64,000 nucleotides of DNA. Origin: Rana temporaria. Its lineage: Eukaryota; Chordata; Amphibia; Anura; Ranidae. A program made the position numbers and the translations under genes. The notes beneath the pieces were generated by a model, which had not been told where the DNA came from, did not search any database, and saw only the letters and a program-made list of their open reading frames with translations. Below are positions 1-11,725 of this stretch, piece by piece. Positions within the stretch are counted from its first letter, which is position 1. Every line of letters starts with the position of its first letter. Where the stretch lies: positions 398,639,838 to 398,703,837 of the forward strand of contig NC_053491.1 in assembly GCF_905171775.1 (NCBI RefSeq). The letters run 5' to 3'.

Positions 1-1987
1 AGCTGGAGCAGCAGATCCCTTCTTCTCTATGGAGTATATACTGCCAAAGAAATGCACAGGCCAACTGGTAGCTCAGCCCTGAGCTGTACCGCATGGATGA
101 TATGCCAAAAATTCGGGAAATATTCCAAACGGACGCCAGCAGGAACAAACGTGATGTAGGTCCATGAGGAGGACAAAAAAGGAACACAGTCTCTACCGGT
201 GAGCTCAAACTTATAGGGTAGGGGGTCCTATAGCATTGGAGAGGAGGCGGGGTTAACCCACACGTAGGCTGCCATGGAGTTTGTCAGGAAAGTATTTTAT
301 AATACAGTCACGAGGGGAGACACACTGCACTCCATACCAGTACAATCATCCTACAAAACAGACCACAGTTTTTTCATGTACTTTACTAAGGCTTATTTTC
401 AGAGTAGGGCTTATATTGCAGCCCTCCCCATTAATCACGCTAGGTCTTATATTCGGGGTAGGGCTTATTTTCGGGGGAAACACGGTAGAGGACTGCCTGA
501 ACACATAAAATTTTGTTTTGCTTGCTTCGAGACACCAAGACCTTTTCTAGAATGTCTTTTTACTTTTTTTACTTACTTTATTTACTTGTCAAGCAATATG
601 CAATGCATTATAAATGAGCCATTTTTTTCTAAACAACAGTATGGCCACGGTCAGGCCTACCTCTGCTTTTTCTAAATGGGCCCCTCACTGTCACAGACTT
701 TGCATCCACACTTATCACTTCCCTCAGTGTAGGTCATTTAGCTGTTTTCTTTAGCAGATTTCACAATTCACTGGGTAATTGCTGTCCGTGATGTCAGCGA
801 AGGAATTAATTGTGCAAACATACGTATATCTTACTCACCCCCCCATAATTGGATTCATTTGGTAAGCTCTGTGAGGCAGGGACCCCTTTCTAACATTTCT
901 TAGATGACTTCACATTTCCTGTAACTCTATATATGTATTTGACCCCCAGTGTATTAGTTGTGTATCTTCTGTACACCGCTGCGTGCTTCGCATTGTGCCC
1001 CTATAAGTGAAAACATACGTACATCCACAGTATCAGCACCTCAGGGCTGCGAGGCAAAGCTTCTGCTTATTCAGAGTTCAGAGATGTGTAATATACTATA
1101 AAAGTTAAACTTGTACTCGTCTCTGGACTAATGGAAAGTTTCAACAGTGATGACTATGTTGAAAAAAAATAAAAAATAAAACAACAACTTAATAAACGTC
1201 TGGTCTGCTTATGTAATAACTATGATATTACAGATGGTTGCTTGGTCACCAGTATGTCAGTGTGCGCACCCACCCATTCGGGGTCCAAGGCTCAGAATGA
1301 CTCAAGCCTTTCCTGAATTATAATCAGGGAGAAAAATCTTCTCTTTACTGGGTAGGAAAGGATCAACTTATTACTGCAACTGCGAATGTTCATAATAACA
1401 TTTCTGGAGATTGAGATAAACGCCTGCTAAACAAAACTCAGCTGCTCTGACATGCATTAAATATTTTGACCATTTTTTATTTTTTTTTAGCATTTGTCTG
1501 TTGGGACCTGTTCTACATTCATTGCTGTACTCAATAAATAATTCTATTAAAAATAAAGTCCAGGACTGCTCTCAGCTGCATTGTGGTCAAGAACAAGGAA
1601 GACTTTTTTTTTTTTTTTTTTTTTTTTCCACTATAAAATTATTATTTTTTCTCCCAGGAGGAGTTTGAGATTGTGGGCCTCCCCCCAGGTTCTCAATCTT
1701 AGACATCATATGATATAACATAAGTTCCAGCAACATCGATTGGCTCAGGAGATAACCAATTATAAGCCAGCATCAATCATTCATAAGCAACAGATAATTA
1801 CACGGAACCCACAAGAGAACCAGTTTAGGATTATGGAGGAAACGACAGTCAAGGCAGTAAAATGGGTGGCTGGGGGTAAGTGTTATTCTTTTTTTTTTTA
1901 TAACTATTTTTTTTTTTTTTACTGGATGACCATATACTGTACATATACTGTATATAGATATATCTACATCTATATATATAGATATAT
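1..1987. other. Intergenic stretch without a recognisable gene
   Basis: No exon-like or conserved coding sequence is visible. Around 396-486 there are repeated GGGCTTAT motifs resembling a decayed small transposon. Positions 862-1010 resemble the 3' half of a tRNA-derived SINE (a TTGGTAAGCTCTGTGAGG-like motif, then a GCTGCG motif). A T-run lies at 1604-1627 and a short TA-rich microsatellite at 1955-1990. The short open frames here show no codon pattern or known domain. Confidence 0.5.
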
Positions 1988-2312
1988 GTAGTGAGTAGCA
2001 CTCTCGCCTAGCAGTAAAAAGAGTTGCTGGTTCGAATCCCGACCACGACACTACCTGCCTGGAGTTTGCATGTTCTCCCTGTGCCTGCGTGGGTTTCCTC
2101 CGGGACCTCCGGTTTCCTCCCACGCTCCAAAGACATGCTGGTAGGTTAATTGGCTTCTGCCTAAATTGGCCCTAGTATATGAATGTGAGTTAGGGACCTT
2201 AGATTGTAAGCTCCTTGAGGGTAGGGACTGATGTGAATGTACATTGTGTATGTAAAGCGCTGCGTAAATTGACGGCGCTATATAAGTACCTTTAAATAAT
2301 AATAATAATATT
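1988..2312 (+). mobile_element. tRNA-derived SINE
   Basis: The 5' part looks like a decayed tRNA gene with an intact B box (GGTTCGAATCC) at 2029-2039. It is followed by a body with the GTTCTCCCTGTG and GGTTTCCTCC motifs, then a tail ending GGCGCTATATAAGTACC and an AAT triplet run at 2296-2312. A tRNA-like head, an unrelated body and a simple-repeat tail are the layout of a SINE. Tail fragments of the same family occur at 14409-14464 and probably 61453-61600. Confidence 0.8.
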
Positions 2313-2411
2313 ACTATGACACCTTTTTTGTAAAAAGTCACTCTATCACTGGGTATTACTGCAGTGTGTAGTATATCAATAACAGAATCAAGCTCCAGGT
2401 TGTCAGCCTCA

Positions 2412-3146
2412 TGCCGCGTACACACGATCGGTCAAACCGATGAGAACGATCTGATGGACCGTTTTCATCGGACCAAACTGATCGTGTGTGGGCCCCATCG
2501 GTTATTTATCCATAGGTTAAAAAAAAAGCAATCTTGTTTTAAATTTAACCGATGGATACCTAACCGATAGAAAAAAAACGATCATTAGTAGGCACAACCA
2601 TCGGTTAAAAATCCACGCATTTCGGACCCAGCTACACAGGCTTTGTTACAAGTGGAAGTCAGTGCAACCTTTGATACGAATTGATGGAAAAGGCCCCGTT
2701 GGGCTGGGTGCTGGGGAGTGAAAGAACTTCTGGTGGCTCACCCGTCTGGGCCCCCCTGCGACCTCCTATGGTGGGAGCGGGCTCAGCGGGGGGCCAGCTG
2801 AGACGTTCACCATGTATAAAAACATATGTGCAATGTAAATGTTTCTTATCCCATGCCAATGTTGACGCTTTGACTGTAATGTTACAGTCCAGCCGGACCG
2901 GTGTCTCTGTTATAAATAAAAAAAAAAAAATACATGCATGCTTAGAATCAAGTCGACGCATGCTTGGAAGCATTGAACTTCGTTTTTTCAGCACGTTGTG
3001 TTTTACGTCACCGCATTCTGACGCGATCATTTTTTTAACCGATGGTGTGTAGGCACGACTGACCATCAGTCAGCTTCATCGGTTAACCAATGAAAACGGT
3101 CCATCAGACCATTCTCATCGGATGGACCGATCGTGTGTACGCGGCA
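2412..3146. mobile_element. Palindromic MITE, GTACACACG-end family
   Basis: The ends are inverted copies: TGCCGCGTACACACGATCGG on the left and its complement on the right. The flanking trinucleotides TCA and TTA fit the 3-bp TNA duplication typical of PIF/Harbinger-like elements. Internal sequence is partly self-complementary around the ACCGATG motif. There is no transposase, so it is non-autonomous. Open frames within it (2659-3066) are shadows of the palindrome. Confidence 0.75.
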
Positions 3147-3763
3147 TTATCCTCCTAGAACAAGAACAAGAGCTTAGTGTATCACGTGAAGCTCTGTTGA
3201 CTTCCAGAATCCAATCATGTGCAAGCAAAAACATTTTTTTTTTTCTTGCACAGGATTGGGTATTCTTTGCAAAGTAAGATTTAGCAAATTACCTAAGCTC
3301 CAGGGAAAATTCTCTTGCTTGCAAAAGATAAGTCTGACCATACATTATACAAATTTCTTGCACAATTTTCCATTTGATTTACAAAAAAATATATAATATG
3401 AGGTCAAACCTAAACAACATTTTCAATTTGTATGCAATCCGGCAGGATCTTGTACTGCATATTGAAGGAAAATCTAAAGGAAATCGTGCAGAAATTGTAC
3501 AAGAACATTTTACTTCCCTTGCAAAGTAAACAGTCTATTTTCTTTTAGCTAATCAACCCAAACAAGTCACTAAGTAATGAAGCAAGGAACACGCACCATC
3601 AAAAATGAGTAGGCAGTGTCAGCTCCTATAATTATGTCTTGACAAATTTCCATTAGCTACTGAAGGGCATGAAGATGACAATGTACATAACACACATACC
3701 TATATTTTGCACATAATCACTGATGAGAACATTTGTAAAACTCACTTAAATATTACCTATTAG
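3147..3763. other. Intergenic spacer with a decayed repeat
   Basis: No gene is visible. Positions 3210-3330 contain a TTGCACAGGATTGGG / TTTGCAAAG pattern that recurs in a diverged form at 58575-58845, so part of this spacer is an old interspersed repeat. Confidence 0.4.
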
Positions 3764-4130
3764 GCCCCTTTCACACGGGCGGACCGTTCAGGCCCACCTG
3801 TCAGTTTTTCCGGCGGACCTGAACGGCCGCTCCATGCTTTTCTATGGAGCGTCGGATGTCAGCAGTGACATCTGATCCGATCCGCTAAAATCAGACGGAT
3901 GGCGATATGTCGCCATCCATCCATGGTGGATCGGATCGGGTGAGATGTGATGAAAAGGAACATACTGTCCGTTTTTCGTCTGATCTCTCCATAGGATACA
4001 GCGGTGCTCGACAAGCTCCTCCCCGCTCAGTGAGCAGAGAGGGACCTGTTATCCGCCGGCTCAGCGAAGATCAATAGAGAGATCGCCTACTGAGCTGGCG
4101 GACTGCTGCAAGCTCCCTCAAGAGCTGGTT
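3764..4130. mobile_element. Truncated MITE, CTTTCACAC-end family
   Basis: The left end GGCCCCTTTCACACGGGCGG matches the ends of the complete copies at 8527-8930 and 39418-39795. The body repeats CGGATCGGA motifs. The right terminal repeat is not found, so this copy is truncated before about 4130. Confidence 0.6.
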
Positions 4131-4211
4131 CTGTTCAGCTCAGTAGATTGCTTTAAAAAAGGCCTGGAATATTTCTTAAATGTACATAACATAACTGGAT
4201 ACTAACATTTA

Positions 4212-5828
4212 TAGGTAGTGGGGATCGAAAGTTTGGGCACCCCAGGTAAAAATTTGTATTAATGTGCATAACGAAGCCAAGGAAAGATGTAAAAATCTCC
4301 AAAAGGCATCAAATTACAGATTAGACATTCTTATAATATGTCAAAAAAAGTTAGATTTTATTTCCATCATTTACACTTTCAAAATTACAGAAAACAAAAA
4401 AATGACGTCTGCAAAAGTTTGGGCACCCTGCAGAGTTAATATCTTGTACTGCCCCCTTTGGCAAGTATCACAGCTTGTAAACGCTTTTTGTAGACAGCCA
4501 AGAGTCTTTCAGTTCTTGTTTGAGGTATCTTTGCCCATTCTTCCTTACAAAAGTCTTCCAGTTCTTTGAGATTTCTGGGCTGTCTGTCACGCACTGCTCT
4601 TTTAAGGTCTATCCATAGATTTTCAATTATGTTGAGGTCAGGAGATTGTGAAGGCCATGGCAAAACCTTCAGTTTACACCTCTTGATGTAACCCCCCGTG
4701 GATTTTGAGGTGTGTTTAGGATCATTATCCCTTTTTAGAAGTCATCCTCTCTTTAACTTCAGCTTTTTCACAGATTGCATCAAGTTACCATCCAAAATTT
4801 GCTGAAATTTTATTGAATTCATTTTTCCTTCTAATCGTGAAATGTTCCCTGTGCCACTGGATGCAATACAACCCCAAAGCATGATTGATCCACCCCCATG
4901 CTTAACAGTTGGACAGAGGTTCTTTTCATTAAATTCTGTGCCCTTTCTTCTCCAAACGTACCTTTGCTCATTTCAGCCAAAAAGTTCTATTTTAACCTCA
5001 TCGGTTCACAGAACTTGTTTCCAAAATGCATCAGGCTTGTCTATATGTTCATTTGCAAAGTTCAAACGCTGATTTTTGTGGTGAGGACATAGAAGAGGTT
5101 TTCTTCTGATGACTCTTCCATGAAGACCATATTTGTACAAGTATCTCTTTATAGTGGAATAGTGTACCACAACTCCAGTGTCTGCCAGATCTTTCTGGAG
5201 GGATCGTGCAGTCAAACGTGGGTTTTGAATTGCTTTTCTCACAATCCTGCGAGCTGTTCTGTTCTGATATTTTTTTTGGTCTTCCAGATCTTGCTTTAAC
5301 TTCCACTGTTCCTGATGACTGCCATTTCTTAATTACATTCCGAACAGAGGATATTGACATCTGAAAACGCTTTGCTATATTCCTATAGCCTTTTCCAGCT
5401 TTGTGAGCGTCAACTATTTTCAGTTTCAGTTTTCTAGACAACTGCTTAGAAGAACCCATGGTGCTGATTGTTGGGGCAAGGTCAGATGAGTCTGAGCATT
5501 TAAAACCTTTGAGATTGACATCACCTGGTCTTCCCAGACGATGATTGAGAACAATCCATGACACTGGCAGGTCTCAGCTTTGCAAAGGGGGCAGTGCATG
5601 CTATAAATTCTGCAGGGTGCCCAAACTTTTGCAGACGCCATTTTTTGTTTTCTGTCATTTTGAAAGTGTAAATGATGGAAATAAAATCTAACTTTTTTTG
5701 ACATATTATAAGAATGTCTAATCTGTAATTTGATGCCTTTTGTAGATTTTTCTATCTTTCCTTGGCTTCGTTATGCACATTAATACAAATTTTTACCTGG
5801 GGTGCCCAAACTTTCGATCCCCACTGTA
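4212..5828 (-). mobile_element. Tc1-like DNA transposon, degenerate
   Basis: The terminal inverted repeats read GTGGGGATCGAAAGTTTGGG near 4218 and the complement ending at 5828, bounded by TA. Subterminal inverted copies of the GCATAACGAAGCCAAGGAAAG motif follow. The interior encodes a broken Tc1 transposase on the minus strand. Size (about 1.6 kb), TA target and transposase type agree with the Tc1/mariner superfamily. Confidence 0.9.
4436..5459 (-). pseudogene. Tc1-type transposase relic
   Basis: Minus-strand start at 5459 (MGSSKQLSRKLKLK) begins a paired helix-turn-helix region with the typical SGRPKK linker. A second frame at 5006-5242 carries the TARSLQKDL to NEHIDKPDAFWKQVL segment leading into the first catalytic Asp. 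A third at 4436-4663 has SQSPDLNIIENLW with the second Asp and final Glu of the DDE triad. The pieces lie in different frames with stops, and the middle catalytic stretch is degraded, so no active protein is expected. It is unrelated to the host genes around it. Confidence 0.88.
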
Positions 5829-5940
5829 AAGTTGATCCAGGGAATATCTGATTGCCTCTTGGGGGATCCCTGCTGGAGCCCAGTTGAGAGTCTAATGCTT
5901 GACAGTGATTGGTTGTGATCAAGTCAACTCCATTCAGTAA

Positions 5941-6376
5941 AGCCCTATACACACGACCAGGAATCACGTCGGCCACGAACACACAAAAACCCGCCGTTCT
6001 TTTGAATGGCAAGAATGTGGTGACGTCATCGACTACAACGAGCCAGTGTCTCGTCACTTTCGATTCTGTCGCCGCCATCTTGCTACACCCCAGACTAACG
6101 TTGTATGCTACCGCGCATGCGTCAAAGTGTTATCGAGCATGCATGGTTTTTCTACCCTGCAGGTAAGCGTACAGACGACCGGTTTTCTCGGCAGGAAACA
6201 CTCTGCCGGGAATCCCGACAGGAAAATAGAGAGCAGGTTCTCTATTTTCCTGTCGGGATTCCTGGCTGTTTTCCTGATGGGAAAACTGCTAGGGAGCATA
6301 CACATAGCCGGGATTCCCAGCCAAATGCTCTCCTGGCAGTTTTCCTGCCCGGATAAGCGGTCGTGTGTACGAGGCT
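5941..6376. mobile_element. Palindromic MITE, GTACACACG-end family
   Basis: Left end AGCCCTATACACACGACC and right end GGTCGTGTGTACGAGGCT are inverted copies, with TAA and TTA flanks. The interior from about 6170 is itself a long hairpin of CCGGTTTTCTCGG-like and GGAATCCCGACAGG-like arms. Confidence 0.7.
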
Positions 6377-6791
6377 TTACAGATGCTGGTATGTTTTTGT
6401 CTATCATTTGTAACATGCAATTTTCTCGCTATGTGTACGGGACTGTGTAGTAATCATAGATCGAAGGGAGGCAATTGGTTAGCTGAGACACCATTTGGTG
6501 GTTGGATTGTCTTCCTAAATGTGTGCTTATAACCAGTTTTAAATTAATGACTTATTCATAAGATGAATGACAGAAGACCGCATTGAAAGTATAGCTGTAA
6601 GTAATGCCAAGTGCACTACATAAATACCTCATACCACATACACAGTGCAAAATCTATAAAACAAGTAACAAGTCAAACTATATCTGTTGCCAAATGTCTG
6701 TTAATATTCCGCCCTATATGTTGTTCAAGGTAAATATGTTGAACAAAATCTAGTACCCAGTATCAAGCTGGCATATGATAATACACATAAA
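6377..6791. other. Intergenic spacer, nothing recognised
   Basis: AT-rich sequence without repeats or coding signal that I can name. Confidence 0.4.
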
Positions 6792-7499
6792 GGGGTAGAT
6801 CCACAAAGAAATTACACCGGCGTTACGGCGTATCTACTGATACGCCGGCGTAATTTCAAAATTCCAGCGTTGTATCTTTGTCTTGAATCCTCAAAACAAG
6901 ATACAACGGCATCTCGGCTAGATCCGACAGGCGTACGTCTTCGTACGCCGTCGGATCTAAGATACAATTTTTCGGCGTCCGCTAGGTGTTGTTTCCGTCG
7001 TAATCCACGTCGAGTATGCAAATTGGCTATTTCCGTCGCATTTTTTTACGTCGTTTCCGTTCGGCTTTTTCCGGCGTATAGTTAAAGCTGCTATATGGTG
7101 GCGTACTCAATGTTAAGTATGGCCGTCGTTCCCGCCTCGCATTTTGAATTTTTTACGTCGTTTGCGTAAGTCGTCCGTGAATGGGGCTGGACGCCTTTTA
7201 CGTTCACGTCGAAAACAATGACGTCCTTGCGATGTCGTTTGGAGCAATGCACCCTGGGATATTTTAGGGACGGCACATGCGCAGTTCGTTCGGCGCAGGG
7301 ACGCGCTTCATTTAAATGAAACACGCCCCCTACCCGCCGAATTTGAATTCCGCGCCTTTATGCCACGAGAGATACACTACGCCGCCGTAACTTACGGCGC
7401 AAATTCTTTCAGAATTCAAACCAAAGGAAAGTAAGTTATAGCGGCGTATCGTATCTTACATACGCTGCGCCCGGCGCAGATGTATGTGGATCTGCCCCA
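6792..7499. mobile_element. CpG-rich foldback element, GGGTAGATTCA-end family
   Basis: The ends are GGGGTAGATCCACA and TGTGGATCTGCCCC in inverted orientation. Just inside are GCGTATCTACTGATACGCC-type hairpins. The body contains the shared landmarks TAAGTATGGCCGTCG and TTACGTCGTTTGCGTAAG, also found in the copies at 10772, 21691, 51393 and 60154. CpG is very frequent for vertebrate DNA. No protein is encoded. Confidence 0.75.
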
Positions 7500-8526
7500 C
7501 AGTCTGTACACAGGTGTATAATAAGCTGATGAAACCTATTTTTTTTTATATAAAGCAATGTCTGAGCGTTGAGAACTATTAACTCCAATGCATTTATTTT
7601 TTACTCTTTATTTTTACTTTATATATTCAGACAGCCACATGTGTCGCTCCCTTTAGATAAGTGATTTTAGTAGGAGCTGAGGCCATACCGATTATAAAAA
7701 TCATGGTACTAGTATTACTCTACCTTTAAAGTACAGTATGTGTAAACCCTTTACCTTGTAAAGCAACTGGTTTCATTTTTTAAATAGAAATAAAAGGCAT
7801 AACATTTGTGTACAGTATACAGTATATACAATATATATAAAAAAAAAACTTTTTGTTCCCCCCCCCTTTTTTTTTATAAGTGATCACATAATCTCTATTC
7901 TCAGCTGCATAAGAGCTGGAGAAAGAGAAGCAGCAGTACACCGATAGTAACAGAAAAATAAGCACTATTGCAGTGTGAAATGCGTCACCTGTCTGTTGTG
8001 CCTGTCTTGGTTGGCAGTCATGTATACCAGTTTTTCACAATAAATCTACGTTGGATCGTCATTGCCGGTGTGCAGTCGCTTTTTTTTTTAGTACACTATT
8101 CTTCTCACTGAATGGCTGTGCAGAGAGGGGAGTGTCAGGACTAGTCTTTAATTGAAGGAGAGCAGGCTGAGTTCCCACCACAACCAGATATCTGAACACA
8201 CTGCGCTCGTATGCCTAGTGTGGTCAGTTTTTAAATAAAGGCAGAGGGACTGGCAGAAACACCAGACGTTTCACACCAAGGAAGCAATACAAAGAGAACA
8301 GGATACTTTTTCATACAAGTACATGGTACAGCAGCCACATATCTGGAATATAAAATGTTTGATTTACATATTCTTTAATAAGGCAGCCCATATGATTTTA
8401 TTTTCTTTCCTTCCACCACGGGTGAACGCAGGGAGCCTTCCTGGCTGGGAGAACACAATGATTACTGCTAGCGGCTACAGCAGCCAGCAGTAATCTATGT
8501 AAAAAAAAATCTGACAGGCTGGTTTC
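7500..8526. other. Intergenic spacer
   Basis: No gene recognised. Contains A/T homopolymers (7840-7880) and a weak TA microsatellite near 7815-7845. The rest is unassigned and probably old repeats. Confidence 0.35.
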
Positions 8527-8930
8527 AGGCCACTTTCACATGTGCGGACCGTATGTCCGTATTTTCATCCATCCGTTTGCGGATGAAAACGGGACATACA
8601 TTGGTCCCTATGTGATTGCGGGTGTCATCGGATGAACATCCGCTGACACCCGTAATCACCCGCCTCCGCAATGATCCGATTTTGCGGACGGAAGAAAATC
8701 CTATTTTTTCTTCCGTCTGCGGATCGAATCGGATGAACACGGACACACGGTCCGTGTTCATCCGATCCCCCCATAGGGGAGAGTGAAGAAAAAACACGGC
8801 GGTCCCTGCACAGTGTGTGGGGACCGCCCTGTCAGCCGACGGCTCAACGGGGATTTTACGGAGGATCCCCGCTGAGCTGACGGACACACGGAGGCGGATC
8901 ATTACTGATCCGCCCCGTGTGAAAGGGCCC
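8527..8930. mobile_element. MITE, CTTTCACAC-end family, complete
   Basis: Left end GGCCACTTTCACATGTGCGG and right end CGCCCCGTGTGAAAGGGCCC are inverted copies, flanked by TCA and TTA. The interior is rich in GGATGAA and CCGCTGA motifs that pair across the centre. No coding capacity. Confidence 0.72.
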
Positions 8931-9183
8931 TTACCCAAGTCGAACGATTGATTGACTTGGGTACAATGAGCCTGCCCATACATGCATCACAATTTGTCCG
9001 GACCCTGCTTAACCTGGCCAAATTTTCAATCCATGTACAGTATGGCTGGCTTAGTCAATGCCAGCCAAAAATGCCTATTCACGCCATATACAGTTTATAT
9101 CTGGTTTCTTCCCCCTTGTTGACCCCAGTATGTGATTTTTATGCTTATTTTTAAGCTCACTCAAAATAGTCAAGTAATTATCA

Positions 9184-9640
9184 TGCCGTGTACACACGAC
9201 CGTTTTTCATGACGAGAAAAATGCAATTTTTTAAATTGGTCATTAAAAACGATCGTGTGTAGGCTCCTGAGCATTTTTTTTTACGTGAAAAATGGGCATT
9301 AAAAATTTCGAACATGCTCTATTTTTTCTCGTTGTTTTTCACGTCGTGAAAAATGATCGTGTGTAGGCTTTAACGACTTGGGGGGGGGGGGGGGACGTGC
9401 ATGCTCAGAAGTAGGTTATGAGAAGGGAAATTTGCATAATCAGCCCAAAGGGTGTCGCAAATCGAATAGAACTTCCCCTTTATAGTGCCGTCGTACGTGT
9501 TGTACATCACCGTGCTTTGCTTGAGCTTTTTTTTTTTTTTTTTTCACAATCGTGTGTATTCAAGGTATGCTTCACAAGAATCACGTCGAGAAAAACGTCG
9601 ATTTTTCCATGACATAAAAAATGGTCGTGTGTACGCGGCT
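9184..9640. mobile_element. Palindromic MITE, GTACACACG-end family
   Basis: Left end TGCCGTGTACACACGACCG and right end GGTCGTGTGTACGCGGCT are inverted, with TCA and TAA flanks. The arms repeat the ATGACGAGAAAAATG motif in both orientations. It contains a G-run at about 9380-9394 and a T-run at 9529-9544. Confidence 0.72.
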
Positions 9641-9726
9641 TAAGATACAAGAAATGATAGGTCAGTAACTCTGCAGGTATTCACAAACATTAAATGCATA
9701 AGCCTGTGCTGTATAACACACATGTA

Positions 9727-10771
9727 CAGTCCTGATCAAAAGTTTGAGACCACTTGAAAAATGGCAAAAAATCATATTTTACATTGTTGGATCTTAACAA
9801 GGTTCCAAGTAGAGCTACAACATGCAACAAGAAGAAATGAGAGTGAGACAAAACATTTTTTTAGCATTCAATTGATTGAAAATATCAAATAAACTGAAAC
9901 AGGCTGTTTTTCAGCTGATCAAAAGTTTAGGACCACATGCCTTTAAAAGGCCAAATCTGTACAAAGATGTGGATTCATTGTCATTTTCTGTCAGGTAGTC
10001 ACACGTTGTGATGGCAAAGGCAAAAAAACTCGCCCTTTTTGAACGTGGTCGGGTTGCTGAACTGCATAAGCAGGGTCTCTCATCAAGACACTGGACGATC
10101 CTCGACCCAAATTAAGGCCCTTACTGGTGCTGACTGCAGCCCCATAACCATCAGACGGCATCTGAGACTGAATGGCTTCAAAAACAAAAAAACGTCTTCA
10201 AAAACCTTGTCTCCTTGAACGCCACAGAACTGCTCGTCTGGACTTTGCAAGAGAGCACCAAACAAGGGACATTCAAAAGTGGAAGAAAGTTTTATTCTCT
10301 GATGAGAAAAAATGTAACCTTTATGGTCCTGATGGTTTCCAACGTTACTGACATGACAAGCAGATCCCACCTGAGATGTTTTCTACGCGCCACAGTGGAG
10401 GGGGCGCCATAATGGTCTGGGGTGCTTTTTCCTTCAGTGGAACAATGGAGCTTCAGGAAGTGCAGGGGTGTCAAACGGCCGCTGGCTATGTCCAGATGTT
10501 GCAGAGAGCATTCCTCATGACTGAGGGCCCTCGTCTGTGTGGTAACGACTGGGTTTTTCAACAGGACAACGCTACAGTACACAATGCCCGCAGGACAAGG
10601 GACTTCTTCCAGGAGAATAACATCACCCTTTTGGCCCATCCTGTGTGTTCCCCTGATCTAAATCCAATTGAGAACCTTTGGGGATGGATGGCAAGGGAAG
10701 TTTACAAAAATGGACAACAGTTCCAGACAGTAGATGGCCTTCGTGCGGCTGTCTTCACCACTTGGAAAAAT
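9727..10771 (+). mobile_element. Tc1-like DNA transposon, right end lost
   Basis: The left terminal repeat begins CAGTCCTGATCAAAAGTTTG after a TA at 9725-9726, with a subterminal copy (GCTGATCAAAAGTTTAGGAC) at about 9916. A degraded transposase follows on the + strand. The matching right terminal repeat is missing: the sequence switches at about 10772 into a CpG-rich foldback element, which probably inserted here or marks a deletion junction. Confidence 0.85.
10011..10771 (+). pseudogene. Tc1-type transposase relic
   Basis: The frame starts at 10011 (MAKAKKLALFERGRVAELHK, the first DNA-binding helices) but is deleted after the SSR residues and then shifted. A later frame (10376 on) reads through SGGGAIMVWGAFSFSG, then VFQQDNATVHNA with the second catalytic Asp and SPDLNPIENLWGWM with the final Glu. 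The C-terminus is cut by the neighbouring repeat. Family and motifs are clear, and it cannot be functional. Confidence 0.87.
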
Positions 10772-11445
10772 GTAGATACGCCGACCTAACTCGGAATCTG
10801 CGCCGACCTAAGTTTAAGTGTATTCTCAAACAGAGATACACTTAAACCTATCTAAGATACGACGGCTTGCGCCGTCCTATCTTAGGGTGCAATATTTAGG
10901 CTGGCCGCTAGGTAGCGCTTCCATTGCGGTCGGCGTAGAATATGTAAATCACTGCCGACGCAGTGCAGATACGCCGTTTACGTAACGCATTATCAGGCCT
11001 AAAGATATTCCATCACATAGTTGGAATAGTAATGTTAAAGTATGGCCACCGTTCCGGCGTCGAAATTCGAAAATTTTACGTCGTTTGCGCAAGTCGTCCG
11101 TGAATAGGGATTTACGTCATTTACGTCCACGTCTAAACCAATAGGCCCGTGCGGCGTACGTTGCCGCAATGCACACTGGGATATGTAGGCGGACGACGCA
11201 TGCGCCGTTCGTAAAATACGTCAATCACGTCAGGTCAAGCCCCATTAACAAAAAACACGCCCCCTCAGCTAAATTTGAACTAGGCGCCATTACGCCCGCC
11301 CGATTTACGCTACGCCGCCGTAACTTAGCAGGCAAGTACTTTGTGAATCATGTACTTGCCTCGCTAACTTACGGCGGCGTAGTGTAAACACGATACGCTA
11401 CGCCGCCGCAAAGTTAGGACGCCCTCTCTGAATCTAGCTATTTGT
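10772..11445. mobile_element. CpG-rich foldback element, GGGTAGATTCA-end family
   Basis: Internal landmarks match the copy at 6792-7499: GTAGATACGCCGACC at the left, GGCCGCTAGGTAGCGC, AAAGTATGGCCACCG and TTTACGTCGTTTGCGCAAG, and CTACGCCGCCG hairpins near 11300-11405. The terminal 10-12 bases are eroded on the left and diverged on the right (CTGAATCTAGC), so boundaries are approximate. Confidence 0.65.
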
Positions 11446-11725
11446 CTCCACATAGATCTGATTTGGGTCAACGTGATCTCCAGTCTCTGTGAACAAACAT
11501 GATTGAATTAATGTGCTGACGGGTGTGTCCTGCACAATCTTTTCATGCATTCTTGTCTCATTATCAATGCTAATAGCTCCTTATTCATGCAGATAGCACC
11601 ACTCTATGACAATTGGGACACTGTTAAGGGTATCACTTCATCAACATCAATTGATTAAACTAGCCAAGCTAAACAGCATGAATGGAGGAATCTCCATTGC
11701 CGGCCATTGCATTAATCACATAGGT
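11446..11725. other. Intergenic spacer, nothing recognised
   Basis: No gene or named repeat. It ends with the target-site duplication ACATAGGT of the next element. Confidence 0.35.

Noticed and set aside
1..1987. 3' end of NFU1 (neighbour of GFPT1 in mammals) expected upstream
   Set aside because: No exon resembling the NFU1 C-terminus could be read in this region; it may lie further left or synteny may differ.
2001..2060. tRNA gene candidate with a B box
   Set aside because: The A-box half is decayed and the sequence continues into a SINE body and tail.
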